The position numbers were made by a program, and so were the translations under genes. From positions 66,835-123,597 of the forward strand of contig JAFGXQ010000013.1 in the NCBI GenBank assembly GCA_016936575.1: a stretch of DNA of 56,763 nucleotides, in the 5' to 3' direction. Below, piece after piece: positions 34,329 through 42,861 of the stretch. Every line of letters starts with the position of its first letter. Within the stretch, counting starts at the first letter, position 1. Source of the DNA: Deltaproteobacteria bacterium (GTDB lineage: Bacteria > Myxococcota_A > Polyangia > JAAYKL01). Below the pieces are notes generated by a model. The model was not told the origin of the DNA. It worked only from the letters and a program-made list of their open reading frames with translations, and ran no database searches.

Positions 34329-34790
34329 TTAAAAAAGACGTAATAATCGCTCGGACTGAGCGTTCATCACGGCTTCATCGTCATCATTTTCATGCGTATA
34401 ACCGACCAGATGAAGAATCCCGTGAACAAGCAACGTCGTGACCTCGTCGAGTAGCGGATGCTTTCTCTGCGCAGCCTGACGACGGGCGGTATCCACCGAA
34501 ATAATGATGTCTCCCAACACCGCATTACACATCTCTTTGCCGGGTGTTTCACTCATCGGGAACGACAACACATCGGTCGCTTTATCCTTGTTTCGGTATT
34601 CCTTATTGAGCGAATGGATGAACGAGTCATCACAAATCACTATAGATAGCTCGCACCCCCGACAATCAAGGGCATCTAAAATTTTTTCCGCGCGCTTCTG
34701 CACGGTTGAAGAACCCGGGCCCCGGGGCATTTTTTTTCGGGTGACCTCTACCACATTTAAGGTTTTGGCATGTGTTGTCATGAGCTTCAT
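34329..34790 (-). CDS. ybeY: Endoribonuclease YbeY
   Basis: A 153-residue metallo-endoribonuclease used in 16S rRNA maturation and 70S quality control. The diagnostic zinc motif is complete, HGILHLVGYTH (HGxLHxxGYxH), and the central NKEYRNKDKATDVLSFP is the family's second signature. Length is normal. A start at 34781 is also possible. It lies 54 nt downstream of queG on the same strand. No frameshift or missing residue is seen. Confidence 0.95.
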   Translation of the reverse strand: MKLMTTHAKTLNVVEVTRKKMPRGPGSSTVQKRAEKILDALDCRGCELSIVICDDSFIHSLNKEYRNKDKATDVLSFPMSETPGKEMCNAVLGDIIISVDTARRQAAQRKHPLLDEVTTLLVHGILHLVGYTHENDDDEAVMNAQSERLLRLF

Positions 34791-34844
34791 ATTTCACGAA
34801 GTCTCCGACAAATCAACGCGAAAGTGAAACGGACCAAATTCTGG

Positions 34845-35879
34845 CTACTTGTTCTCAACGCCTATGTGTGCTTCAGCGTCGACGGACTGCAGAAGCATCT
34901 TCGCATTTCTTTTAATCGTAGCCGCACCTGTGCGATGAAGCGAAGTCCCCTGCAAACGATTTTGCAGCTCCGCTTCAGGCATGGTCGAAATTTCGATCAA
35001 ATCTTTTGCCAAATGGCGGTGTACAGGGGCTTCAAGACTGCAAGGAATCTTTTCAACCAACGGACACACCTCTGTGCAGCTGTCGCATCCGAAAAAAGAA
35101 TTCCCTTTCTGTATCAAAAAAAAATCTGACCGCTCATTTGAATTTGGTGTGGCATGGCGGGTACCGGATTCAGCACGACCAGCTTCAATGGAAAGATATG
35201 ATATGCACCGACGCGCATTCACCAGGCCGTCTCCATTCAACGCCCCGGTGGGACACGCCACGACACATAAGTTACAGCCAGCACAGACAGAAAACGGCGC
35301 TGTGGGCGAAGGATTGGGAGAAATATGTGGAACCTGTGACAATAGAATTTCACCCAGCAACACTTTGGGGCCTACGTGAGGAACAATCAGCATTCCGTTG
35401 CGACCGATAGTTCCCACACCGGCGAGTACCGCCCATGAGCGCTCCATAATGGGGGCACTATCGACCAATATACGATACGCCGCATCGGGAAACTCCATTT
35501 GAATATGGGGAATGATGCGCAGCAATTTTTGCTTAATCGTTTTATGATAGTCCCTCGCTCGGGCATGACAGGCAACGTTATCCCAGGCTCCGCCTCCCAC
35601 CGCACCTTCGTGATAGGCGAATGCGATGCTGATCAGTATTCGCGCATTCGGGTGAATATTGGCATGGCCCGGATTTTTCCGTTCCTCGATGAAATTAACT
35701 AAATAATCCATGTCCGCACGCATGGGAGATGACGCCCATTGCTGAAAAACACGAAGCGGAGCTTCCGGAACGTCGTGAATCGGCGCCATGCCCACGGCCA
35801 CACCCTCAACTTCTTCTGTCGCTCTAATCAGAAACCGCCAGGCGTCCGGTATGTGGCCGATATGTCGCAAACTACTCAT
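34845..35879 (-). CDS. queG: Epoxyqueuosine reductase QueG
   Basis: A 344-residue iron-sulfur enzyme for the last step of queuosine formation in tRNA, using cobalamin and two 4Fe-4S clusters. The Cys pattern CAGCNLCVVACPTGAL and, further on, FGCDSCTEVCPL supplies the cluster ligands. The upstream LVDSAPIMERSWAVLAGVGTIGRNGMLI segment matches the corrinoid-binding region. The C-terminal part (about 280-344) is HEAT-like helical. The neighbour ybeY is also an RNA-processing gene. B12 use here fits the presence of another B12-binding protein (55.6 kb), though the two are unrelated in function. Confidence 0.92.
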   Translation of the reverse strand: MSSLRHIGHIPDAWRFLIRATEEVEGVAVGMAPIHDVPEAPLRVFQQWASSPMRADMDYLVNFIEERKNPGHANIHPNARILISIAFAYHEGAVGGGAWDNVACHARARDYHKTIKQKLLRIIPHIQMEFPDAAYRILVDSAPIMERSWAVLAGVGTIGRNGMLIVPHVGPKVLLGEILLSQVPHISPNPSPTAPFSVCAGCNLCVVACPTGALNGDGLVNARRCISYLSIEAGRAESGTRHATPNSNERSDFFLIQKGNSFFGCDSCTEVCPLVEKIPCSLEAPVHRHLAKDLIEISTMPEAELQNRLQGTSLHRTGAATIKRNAKMLLQSVDAEAHIGVENK

Positions 35880-36017
35880 TTCCTTGAAACAGTAAACCCA
35901 TTAGTAGACGATATACAATTTATTCGTTAAATTAATCTATAACGTTCCGTTAATAGGAATGTACCACATTCAAGTGCCCCAGACGAGAAGTGACCTATTT
36001 TGTTGGGTAGGGTGTAG

Positions 36018-36911
36018 ATGACAAGTTACGACGAGCACGAGCTAACACTGGTTTCAACTAAAGACATCTCCTTTCCTCCGGGAGAAGCCCGGCAGGATGC
36101 ATTGGTGCAGATTTACCCCCCCGGTCCCCAACTCGGAAAAAAATGGGAACTGGGCACCAGTGAAATATCTATCGGCCGTGATGCGTCCAACGACATCGTC
36201 ATTCCCAAAAATGCAGTTTCCAGAAAACACGCAAAGGTCACTTTTGACGGGATGACGCGAATTCTAACCGATTTGCAGAGCACCAACGGCTCGTACGTGA
36301 ACGGCAGTCAAATCAATTCCATCGCACTTCGCCAGGGAGACCAAATCAAAATCGGCGGAACCATCTTCAAATACCTGGTGGGCTCAGATGTTGAAAACGC
36401 CTACCATGAAGAAATCTATCGAATGACCATTATTGATGGTCTCACCAACATTCACAATAAACGCTTTTTTCTCGGCGAAATCGAAAGGGAGACCGCTCGA
36501 GCTGTTCGCCACAGTCGACCTTTGTCCATACTAATGATGGACGTCGACAAATTTAAAAACATCAACGACACATACGGTCACCTCGCCGGTGACATGGTGT
36601 TGCAGCAGATGAGTAAAATCATCTCGAAGCGTATTCGTTCCGGAGAGCTGTTTGCGCGATACGGTGGAGAGGAATTTGTAATTCTGCTCCCTGAAACAGA
36701 AACGTCCGGTGCGAAATTGTTCGCGGAACAAGTCCGCCAACTGGTTGCCGCATCTGAATTTCGTTTTGAAGGCGTCACCATCCCGGTGACCATCAGCATC
36801 GGAATATCCACTCTCGTGTCTGAAAACGATACCGGTGAAACACTTATCGGTAGAGCAGACGAACGACTCTACGAAGCCAAAGCCAACGGACGCAATTGCG
36901 TTGTCGGCTGA
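36018..36911 (+). CDS. FHA-GGDEF protein (diguanylate cyclase type)
   Basis: A 297-residue soluble protein. An FHA domain at about 50-118 keeps the phosphopeptide-binding signature (IGRDASNDIVI, SRKHAKV, STNGSYVNG). A GGDEF domain at about 135-297 follows, with the catalytic GGEEF at 216-220 and the substrate motif MMDVDKFKNINDTYGH, so it should make c-di-GMP. The inhibitory I-site, RxxD in most active cyclases, reads RSGE (207-210). This could weaken product feedback. FHA-GGDEF proteins are known in myxobacteria and are recruited by phosphothreonine marks. It is divergent from queG. Confidence 0.88.
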   Translation: MTSYDEHELTLVSTKDISFPPGEARQDALVQIYPPGPQLGKKWELGTSEISIGRDASNDIVIPKNAVSRKHAKVTFDGMTRILTDLQSTNGSYVNGSQINSIALRQGDQIKIGGTIFKYLVGSDVENAYHEEIYRMTIIDGLTNIHNKRFFLGEIERETARAVRHSRPLSILMMDVDKFKNINDTYGHLAGDMVLQQMSKIISKRIRSGELFARYGGEEFVILLPETETSGAKLFAEQVRQLVAASEFRFEGVTIPVTISIGISTLVSENDTGETLIGRADERLYEAKANGRNCVVG

Positions 36912-36973
36912 TTATCAATTCCATTCATAAGACAGAACTGCGATAACCTGCTGAAAATAAAAAAGAAGGGGTG

Positions 36974-37372
36974 TTACTCTTTTTCGCGTTGGCTCTTGCG
37001 GGTACCGATGGCACGAATATCCATTGCGCCGCCGGATTCTTTCACGTAGGTGAATCCGCCGGAAATAAGGAAGTCGTCATCGCCGTTGTCAAACGTGATA
37101 CGAATATCCACCGGCCCCGGGGCATTTCCCGGAGGAGTGCTGACAATCAGCTTTTCTGTTCCCTGAATGGACACATTATCGACTTTATTGCCGCCGATAT
37201 ACACGGAAATCCCCATGTTGTTGTGGAAACCGGAACCGATAATCTCCAAGGGCTCGCCGCCACCGAGATTTCCGGTTTTCGGCGAAATGTCCTTCACCCC
37301 GAGAGGCTTGTCACATCCGAAGAGAGACAGCGTCAATACGATGAATCCCAATATCAAAATATTCTTTTTCAC
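36974..37372 (-). CDS. Small IPT/TIG-domain lipoprotein
   Basis: About 132 residues. A GTG at 37372 is chosen because AAGGAG lies 8 nt upstream; an earlier GTG at 37381 overlaps that site. The signal ends in lipobox SLFGC (Cys near 20). One IPT/TIG immunoglobulin-like domain follows (about 25-110) with the typical opening ISPKTGNLGGGEPLEIIGSGF and the strand YIGGNKV. A short charged tail follows. IPT domains mediate adhesion or sit in surface transporters. The function is not otherwise indicated. It is convergent with the FHA-GGDEF gene. Confidence 0.75.
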   Translation of the reverse strand: MKKNILILGFIVLTLSLFGCDKPLGVKDISPKTGNLGGGEPLEIIGSGFHNNMGISVYIGGNKVDNVSIQGTEKLIVSTPPGNAPGPVDIRITFDNGDDDFLISGGFTYVKESGGAMDIRAIGTRKSQREKE

Positions 37373-37794
37373 AGTTCTCACTCCTTATAAATGAAAGTAG
37401 GTTGACTGTTATTTACACGGTTATCTAACTGAAATGTGGTACTAGAGTGCAGGCGATAAAGTCAAGGTTTTTCCACGATTATTGAAATTTCGTCCATAAA
37501 TTTTTAAAAATGTTGCGACGTGTTTCTTCTCCCCAGAGTAGTCACTGCCGTTTTTCCATCTCCGAAAAGCGTAAAAGAAGTCTTGTCCGACCAGCCGGGT
37601 GAGGACATCATCGGACGCTACTTTGGGAAAACCACATTTTTAATGTTGTTGAAAGTATCCTTTTTCTTTAAAACGCTGAATATATGTGACTATTTCTAAA
37701 GTTTTTTTAACAAATACTTGAAAATGTGAATTGCAAAGACAATACTTTGTTTTACGTTATTTAATATTTAGATGACATCAAGATAGGTACCACT
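37373..37794. other. AT-rich divergent intergenic region
   Basis: A 422-bp gap between the divergent IPT lipoprotein and the receiver/PATAN gene. It contains AT-rich stretches and a short inverted repeat CAAAG-ACAATA-CTTTG (37733-37748), likely close to the promoter of the 37795 gene. A 59-codon GTG-started frame (37520-37699) is present but has no ribosome site and no recognisable sequence, so it was not called. Confidence 0.4.
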
Positions 37795-40617
37795 GTGGCA
37801 AAGCAACACCTGTTAATTGTTGATTCAGACCCGAAAAGTTTACGCGTCCTGGAAGTGAGCCTGAAGAAGGCCGGATTCAGTATCACACGCGCATCCAACG
37901 GGCTGGACGCAATTGAAAAAATACAAATCTCCATTCCCGACATGATCATCACAGAAACCACAATGCCGGAAATGGGGGGATTTGAGCTGATTGAACGGTT
38001 GAAAGAAAACCCGGAATGGCAAGATATTCCCGTGATGTTTCTCACCGCCCAAAAATCTATTGAAGACAAAATCCGCGGTCTGGAACAAGGTGTGGAAGAC
38101 TATCTTACCAAGCCGATATTCATTCGGGAAATCCTGGCGCGGGTATCCCTTGTCATGCAGCGACGCCAGCGGGAACGCCTTGAAACACGCGGCTCCAAAA
38201 CCGAATTTGCTGGAAACCTCAGTGACATGGGAATTATCGACCTCATTCAAACCATTGACATCAGCCAGAAATCCGGTGTGATACATGTGCAACGTGACGG
38301 GGACCGCGGGGAAATCTTTTTCAAAAACGGCAAAGTGATCGACGCCGAAACATCGAGTCGCAAGGGAGAAGAAGCCGTTTATCGAATGCTGGTTTGGTCA
38401 AACGGACACTTTCACATTGAATTCAACAATCTCGACCGCCCTGACAAAATCACGTTGTCTACGCAAGGCCTCCTCATGGAAGGAATGCGGCGCCTTGACG
38501 AATGGGGACGGCTTCAGGAACAATTGCCTTCGTTGAATTCGGTGTTCGACATCGATGACGAGCTGTTGGCCGAACGCCTGGGAGAAATCCCGGATGAAAT
38601 CAACGCGCTGCTGAAACATTTCGATGGTCGCCGCTCCCTGATGGAAGTGGTCAACCTTTGTCCGCTCGGAGATTTGGAAGCGCTCACAATCATCACAAAA
38701 CTGTATTTCGAGGGACTGATTTGTGACCTTGGAACCACACCGGAAACGCCGACCGGCGCACCGGACTCTCCAACCACAGACATCGACGAAGGTACCCCGG
38801 TAGATACTGTTTCCGAGCAAAGCCTTTCGGCAGATCCTATCGCACCGTCAACCGCTCCATCTGTCACACAGGATACCATCCCCGTGGAATCAGAGGGACT
38901 CAGCCAAAGACCCGTGCATTCTCAGACCAAACGAATTGTCGCTCCCGTGAACCCACCATCGGAAGCCCCCCCGCCCCTGAGGCAATCGCTGCAGGGGAAT
39001 TTTGTCAATGTCATTACCAAATCATCTACTCCCGCTGCGCCGGCCGCCGATATGCCGACAACAGGTACGGGAAAACGTCCGGATACCGGAGAGTACAAAC
39101 TGTCTCGGCATCTGCCGCCGACAGAAGAAATATCAGATGATGAAGAAAACACATCTCCCGGCATCCCCTCTGCAGGGTTGAGCGCTGTCGCATCTGAACA
39201 GCAAACCATGATGATGCATGTTTCCAAAACGCCGACCAATCCACCGCCGGCAGTAGGGCGCGTATCGGTAGAATCTCCGAATCCAATGTCACCACCGATG
39301 GCCGACGACAGAGAGGAAATTGCTCCCGGTACGGACAAGCTGATTTCCCCCACAGCGGTGAACGACGAAAGACAGACATTGGGCGGTGGAATTGCCGGAC
39401 CGGCAGAACTGGAACAGATGGCCCTCAATGCCGAAAATGTTCAAACGGATCCAATAGAGCAACCGTATGATGCGGCGCAAACCGACGCTGCTGACGCAGA
39501 TGACTCGAATGAACCTTCTGATCTTCCCCGGGAAACCGCGAATCTGCCTGGCCAGGGGGCAGTGGATACCACCGTTCCATCCGATATTATTACCGGCGAC
39601 GAAGAGGCGGAACGGAGTGCCCCGTTGGACAGCGACGAAAGAGAATCGGTTGAAGACCTGCCGGCAGACGAGAAATCAGTAGCGGAAAAACCGCTTGAAA
39701 GTATTCCCGATGACCAGAACGAACCTGAAAGCGACGCGGATACTGACAGCGAGGAAGACGCAGATAAAAATGCCGACGAGCAAGAACCGGCTGAAACCAC
39801 TGAGTCGTTTGATGACGAAGAGGAAGAATTCGAAGAAGATGATGATGACACCTGGGCATCTGTCGACGAACGTTCCACACGGAGCACAATTGTAAAAGTG
39901 GTTGTTGGTGCGGCAGCGGTGTTATTGCTGGGGGGCGGAGCAGCGATGTATTTTGGAACGGATCTGTTCCGGGCCCCGCCGCAAAAAACGACGTCAACCG
40001 AGCATACCAAGAAGGAATCCGACGCCCAATCCGATTCTTCCGTGAAATCCGACACCCCGTCCGGCGACGAAACGACAGACGACCTTGCCAGCACAGAATC
40101 TGACACCGACGTATTGGCTGCTAAGAAAGACCTTGGCGACACTGAAGCCGCCGGTGACCCGTTGGAAACTCCGGTGGGAGAAGATGCGGTTCCCGCAGCG
40201 GATACGAGTGGCGATCAAGTTCTATCAAACACCCCAACCGCTGAAATTCCCGCTGTATCCTCTGACTTGGATACGCTCACCCGCTATCATGAGCTGGTTG
40301 AAAAAGCCGAGAAGCAACCTCGTAAAAAGAAACTGGAAACCCTTGAAGAAGCGATTGCCCTCAACCCGAACGGGGTTGAAGCCCTTACGGAATTTGCCAT
40401 CGCCACGATGGAAACCAAAAAGTATCAGGACCAGGCGCTCGGATATGCGGAACGAGTAACACTGCTCGACCCGAAGAACGCCAAAGCCTGGCTTGCCATC
40501 GGCTACATCTATCAACTGAAAAATGAAACCGAAAAATCGACAGCCGCCTATCAGAAATGCGCGCAGTGCGACGGGCCGAAAGAATTTGTCCGTAATTGTA
40601 AGCTATTGGCGCGCTGA
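37795..40617 (+). CDS. Receiver-PATAN (DUF4388-like) membrane protein with acidic linker and TPR C-terminus
   Basis: A 940-residue protein with five parts. (1) Receiver domain 1-120: VDSDP acidic pair and Lys106 (YLTKP) are present, but the phospho-acceptor Asp is Glu54 (ITETTMP). (2) PATAN/DUF4388-like domain about 140-245 (LIQTIDISQKSGVIHV, FFKNGKVIDAET). (3) A helical segment to about 315. (4) A long low-complexity acidic/Pro/Ser linker (about 320-690). (5) A membrane helix at about 700-720 (VVVGAAAVLLLGGGA), then another acidic linker and a TPR-like helical C-terminus at about 825-935. PATAN-receiver proteins are known from gliding and polarity control in myxobacteria and cyanobacteria. 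Receivers with Glu act as if always on, or not at all. Confidence 0.75.
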   Translation: MAKQHLLIVDSDPKSLRVLEVSLKKAGFSITRASNGLDAIEKIQISIPDMIITETTMPEMGGFELIERLKENPEWQDIPVMFLTAQKSIEDKIRGLEQGVEDYLTKPIFIREILARVSLVMQRRQRERLETRGSKTEFAGNLSDMGIIDLIQTIDISQKSGVIHVQRDGDRGEIFFKNGKVIDAETSSRKGEEAVYRMLVWSNGHFHIEFNNLDRPDKITLSTQGLLMEGMRRLDEWGRLQEQLPSLNSVFDIDDELLAERLGEIPDEINALLKHFDGRRSLMEVVNLCPLGDLEALTIITKLYFEGLICDLGTTPETPTGAPDSPTTDIDEGTPVDTVSEQSLSADPIAPSTAPSVTQDTIPVESEGLSQRPVHSQTKRIVAPVNPPSEAPPPLRQSLQGNFVNVITKSSTPAAPAADMPTTGTGKRPDTGEYKLSRHLPPTEEISDDEENTSPGIPSAGLSAVASEQQTMMMHVSKTPTNPPPAVGRVSVESPNPMSPPMADDREEIAPGTDKLISPTAVNDERQTLGGGIAGPAELEQMALNAENVQTDPIEQPYDAAQTDAADADDSNEPSDLPRETANLPGQGAVDTTVPSDIITGDEEAERSAPLDSDERESVEDLPADEKSVAEKPLESIPDDQNEPESDADTDSEEDADKNADEQEPAETTESFDDEEEEFEEDDDDTWASVDERSTRSTIVKVVVGAAAVLLLGGGAAMYFGTDLFRAPPQKTTSTEHTKKESDAQSDSSVKSDTPSGDETTDDLASTESDTDVLAAKKDLGDTEAAGDPLETPVGEDAVPAADTSGDQVLSNTPTAEIPAVSSDLDTLTRYHELVEKAEKQPRKKKLETLEEAIALNPNGVEALTEFAIATMETKKYQDQALGYAERVTLLDPKNAKAWLAIGYIYQLKNETEKSTAAYQKCAQCDGPKEFVRNCKLLAR

Positions 40618-40665
40618 CCGGCATTTCAATCCGCTCACTTCTCTCATGATAAAATGATAGCCGTC

Positions 40666-41604
40666 CTATTCCGTTCCCACAGTGGGGAAAGCCTCTTTTT
40701 GCCATCTTGAGAATCCGCCCGACAGATTGAATACCTGCTTGAAACCGCGAGTATGCAGAAACATAATGGCATAGGCGGATTGAACGCTGCCGTTGCAGAC
40801 GCACACTATTTTGTGTTCGCGATCCAACCGCGTGTGCAGCTGAGGCAATTGCTTCAACGGAATATGCACACTGCCTGGGATGCGCGCCTTTGCGACCGCC
40901 TCCGCCCCGCGCAGATCAATCACCGTCAGTGCCTCATCGAAGTTCATCTGCTCCGCCAGCCACTCTGGCGATTTCATGGCGAATGAGTTGTCCAATGAGG
41001 TGATAAAATCAGCGGCCCCATCCTGGTAAGACGAAAACGCCGCGGACGGGTTATGAAAGGAAGTTCGATCTTTCACCACCAATACCGTGTGCGGGTGTTC
41101 GATCAGCTTATGAAAAATAATGTCGTGCCCCAGGCAGAGACCGATTTCCACCACCAAATCCAATTTCTTGCGATTCAGCACCATGGCTTGGCCGGCGGGG
41201 TTGCACGAAACGGTTTCGGTTTCTTTGCGCACATCGATTTCGCGCTCTTTCACCGCACCGCTGGTACACGAAACCGGTGCTGTCTGAAACCCCGCGTTCT
41301 CCAACATGTCGCAAAACTCCATGGCCAGCGTTTTCATTCCGAAACAGTACGCCACCCCAATCGATGTGTAGTCTCGCGTTCGACAAAACTCGATAACCTC
41401 TTCTGCGCGATTCAGTGCCCCGGCGCGACCGTCGTCTACCAACGCAGATGCCGCCAAGGCGGTTTCGCCGGTGTGAACGTCTTCATGATACGCCGCCAGC
41501 GATTCATCGTGCACCCCGTGACAATCCGTTGAGCGCGTGCGACACACCATATTTTTGCAGGTCCGGCAAGGGGTCAGGGGTTGTGTTGCTTTCAATTGAG
41601 TCAT
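40666..41604 (-). CDS. DUF1847-like metal-binding protein fused to rhodanese domain
   Basis: A 312-residue protein. The N-terminal part (about 10-175) resembles DUF1847: Cys-rich start with C13, C16, C21 and C28, a central EFCRTRDYTSIGVAYCFG and VSCNPAGQA. Cys at 74, 87, 98, 113, 134 and 157 could bind metal. The C-terminal part (about 205-312) is a rhodanese domain with VIDLRGAEAV, IPGSVHIPL and the active-site loop CNGSVQS (Cys270). This suggests sulfur transfer or persulfide handling coupled to a metal or redox site. The fusion may be uncommon. It lies 125 bp downstream of the ACC-deaminase-like gene on the same strand. Confidence 0.72.
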   Translation of the reverse strand: MTQLKATQPLTPCRTCKNMVCRTRSTDCHGVHDESLAAYHEDVHTGETALAASALVDDGRAGALNRAEEVIEFCRTRDYTSIGVAYCFGMKTLAMEFCDMLENAGFQTAPVSCTSGAVKEREIDVRKETETVSCNPAGQAMVLNRKKLDLVVEIGLCLGHDIIFHKLIEHPHTVLVVKDRTSFHNPSAAFSSYQDGAADFITSLDNSFAMKSPEWLAEQMNFDEALTVIDLRGAEAVAKARIPGSVHIPLKQLPQLHTRLDREHKIVCVCNGSVQSAYAIMFLHTRGFKQVFNLSGGFSRWQKEAFPTVGTE

Positions 41605-41692
41605 TCGTCCCTCTCCAATCGTCTCCGTTCACAAGAACCGGCCGGGCATCTTCAGGTGTCAAAAAGACCATAAAATCATTTTTATATGCATA

Positions 41693-41704
41693 TAATAGGC
41701 GGCA
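41693..41704. promoter_or_regulatory. 12-bp AT-rich palindrome between two genes
   Basis: TATATGCATATA is a perfect palindrome in the 125-bp gap between the ACC-deaminase-like stop and the DUF1847 start, both on the minus strand. It may be an operator or just part of an AT-rich promoter. Its role is not known. Confidence 0.25.
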
Positions 41705-41729
41705 AAAAAATACACCGCATACCACACAA

Positions 41730-42713
41730 TCATGAAATATCCTCGTTCTCCGCAAACGTCTGCCAGAACAGATACGGTTCGTTGCAATTGCGGTTTCTCG
41801 CCGCGCAGGCCAGAAGGGCTGCCATGGTTTTGGCGGAGTAGGTGGTTTCCAGCGCCACCCCGCAGTTTGCACCCAAAGATACCGCTTGTTGAGCCTCAAC
41901 GGTGGGAACCGCGTACCGGTTTGAAAACCCGTTTTCCACTGTCCATCGGACGCGACCAATGGCAGGAACCGCGATTCCCGCTTTGCCAATCATGCCCAGG
42001 GTTCGCCTCCCCAGCACCCACAACGCCGCTTCGGGCAATGCCGTACGCGGCACCACGCGCACCGCGACCGTTTCTGTATCGAGGCCCGCCAACGCCAGCC
42101 CAATCGCAATCCCCACGGCGGTTCCCCCGGTCCCCAGCGGGACAAACACTTTTCTCGGCGCGGGCAGTTCCCCGGCACGCACCTGTGCGGCCAACTCCAG
42201 TGCACCGATCACATACCCCAATGTTCCTCGCGGACTGGACCCCCCGGGGGCGAGAATCTCATACCGAGTCTCGGCCGGTGACACCATCGAATGCAACAGT
42301 TGAAACACCCCCGCCGCACTGCGCGGCGTTCCCTGAAGCGTCACCACCGGACGACACAACTGACGAATTCGCCGATGAATCTCTTCGTGATGCGGGGTCA
42401 TGTGCTGCGGCACCAACACCGCCGCGGTGCGACGCCCCAACGTCGCCGCGTGGCGTGCGGTCGAATACACGTAATGAGATCCGAGGGGGCCGAATGTCAA
42501 TATCGGACGAGAGGATGCAGACAGCAGAAACTCCAGTTTTCGCACTTTATTTCCGCCGTAAACCGAAGAGGACAGGTCATCGCGCTTCACCCAAAGATTC
42601 GCAAAACCGAAATCACGCGCCGCCGGATGAGTAACCGGCGTCGGAAACTGCCCCAGCGGTGTTCGATGATACACCGCAGACAGCGTCGCTATCATTTCTT
42701 GTTCAGCAGACAT
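41730..42713 (-). CDS. PLP enzyme of the ACC deaminase / D-cysteine desulfhydrase family
   Basis: A 327-residue fold-type II PLP enzyme. The PLP lysine lies in YGGNKVRKLE (Lys56), preceded by WVKRDDLSSS, the usual opening of the family, and a Gly-rich phosphate loop PLGTGGTAVGIAIGLA is near 190. Substrate specificity (ACC, D-Cys, L-Ser) cannot be read with confidence; D-cysteine desulfhydrase would fit the sulfur theme of the next gene. A stretch TFGPLGSHYVYS takes the place of the common Q-S-N-H loop (LGSHY), which may shift specificity. Confidence 0.75.
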   Translation of the reverse strand: MSAEQEMIATLSAVYHRTPLGQFPTPVTHPAARDFGFANLWVKRDDLSSSVYGGNKVRKLEFLLSASSRPILTFGPLGSHYVYSTARHAATLGRRTAAVLVPQHMTPHHEEIHRRIRQLCRPVVTLQGTPRSAAGVFQLLHSMVSPAETRYEILAPGGSSPRGTLGYVIGALELAAQVRAGELPAPRKVFVPLGTGGTAVGIAIGLALAGLDTETVAVRVVPRTALPEAALWVLGRRTLGMIGKAGIAVPAIGRVRWTVENGFSNRYAVPTVEAQQAVSLGANCGVALETTYSAKTMAALLACAARNRNCNEPYLFWQTFAENEDIS

Positions 42714-42861
42714 TCCGTTTTTCCTTCATTGCACCCATCGCATCGGCAATGGCGCACCGTTCACTATTATGCCCCCCACCTGCAGATGTCAAAGAAGATT
42801 CCCGGCGTGTGATTGGTTTGGGGGAAGGGTCAAAAAGAAGGATAGACGCGCTGCAACAAAA

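Noticed and set aside
37520..37699. 59-codon GTG-started frame in the 37.4-37.8 kb gap
   Set aside because: No ribosome site, unrecognised sequence, and codon use unlike neighbouring genes.
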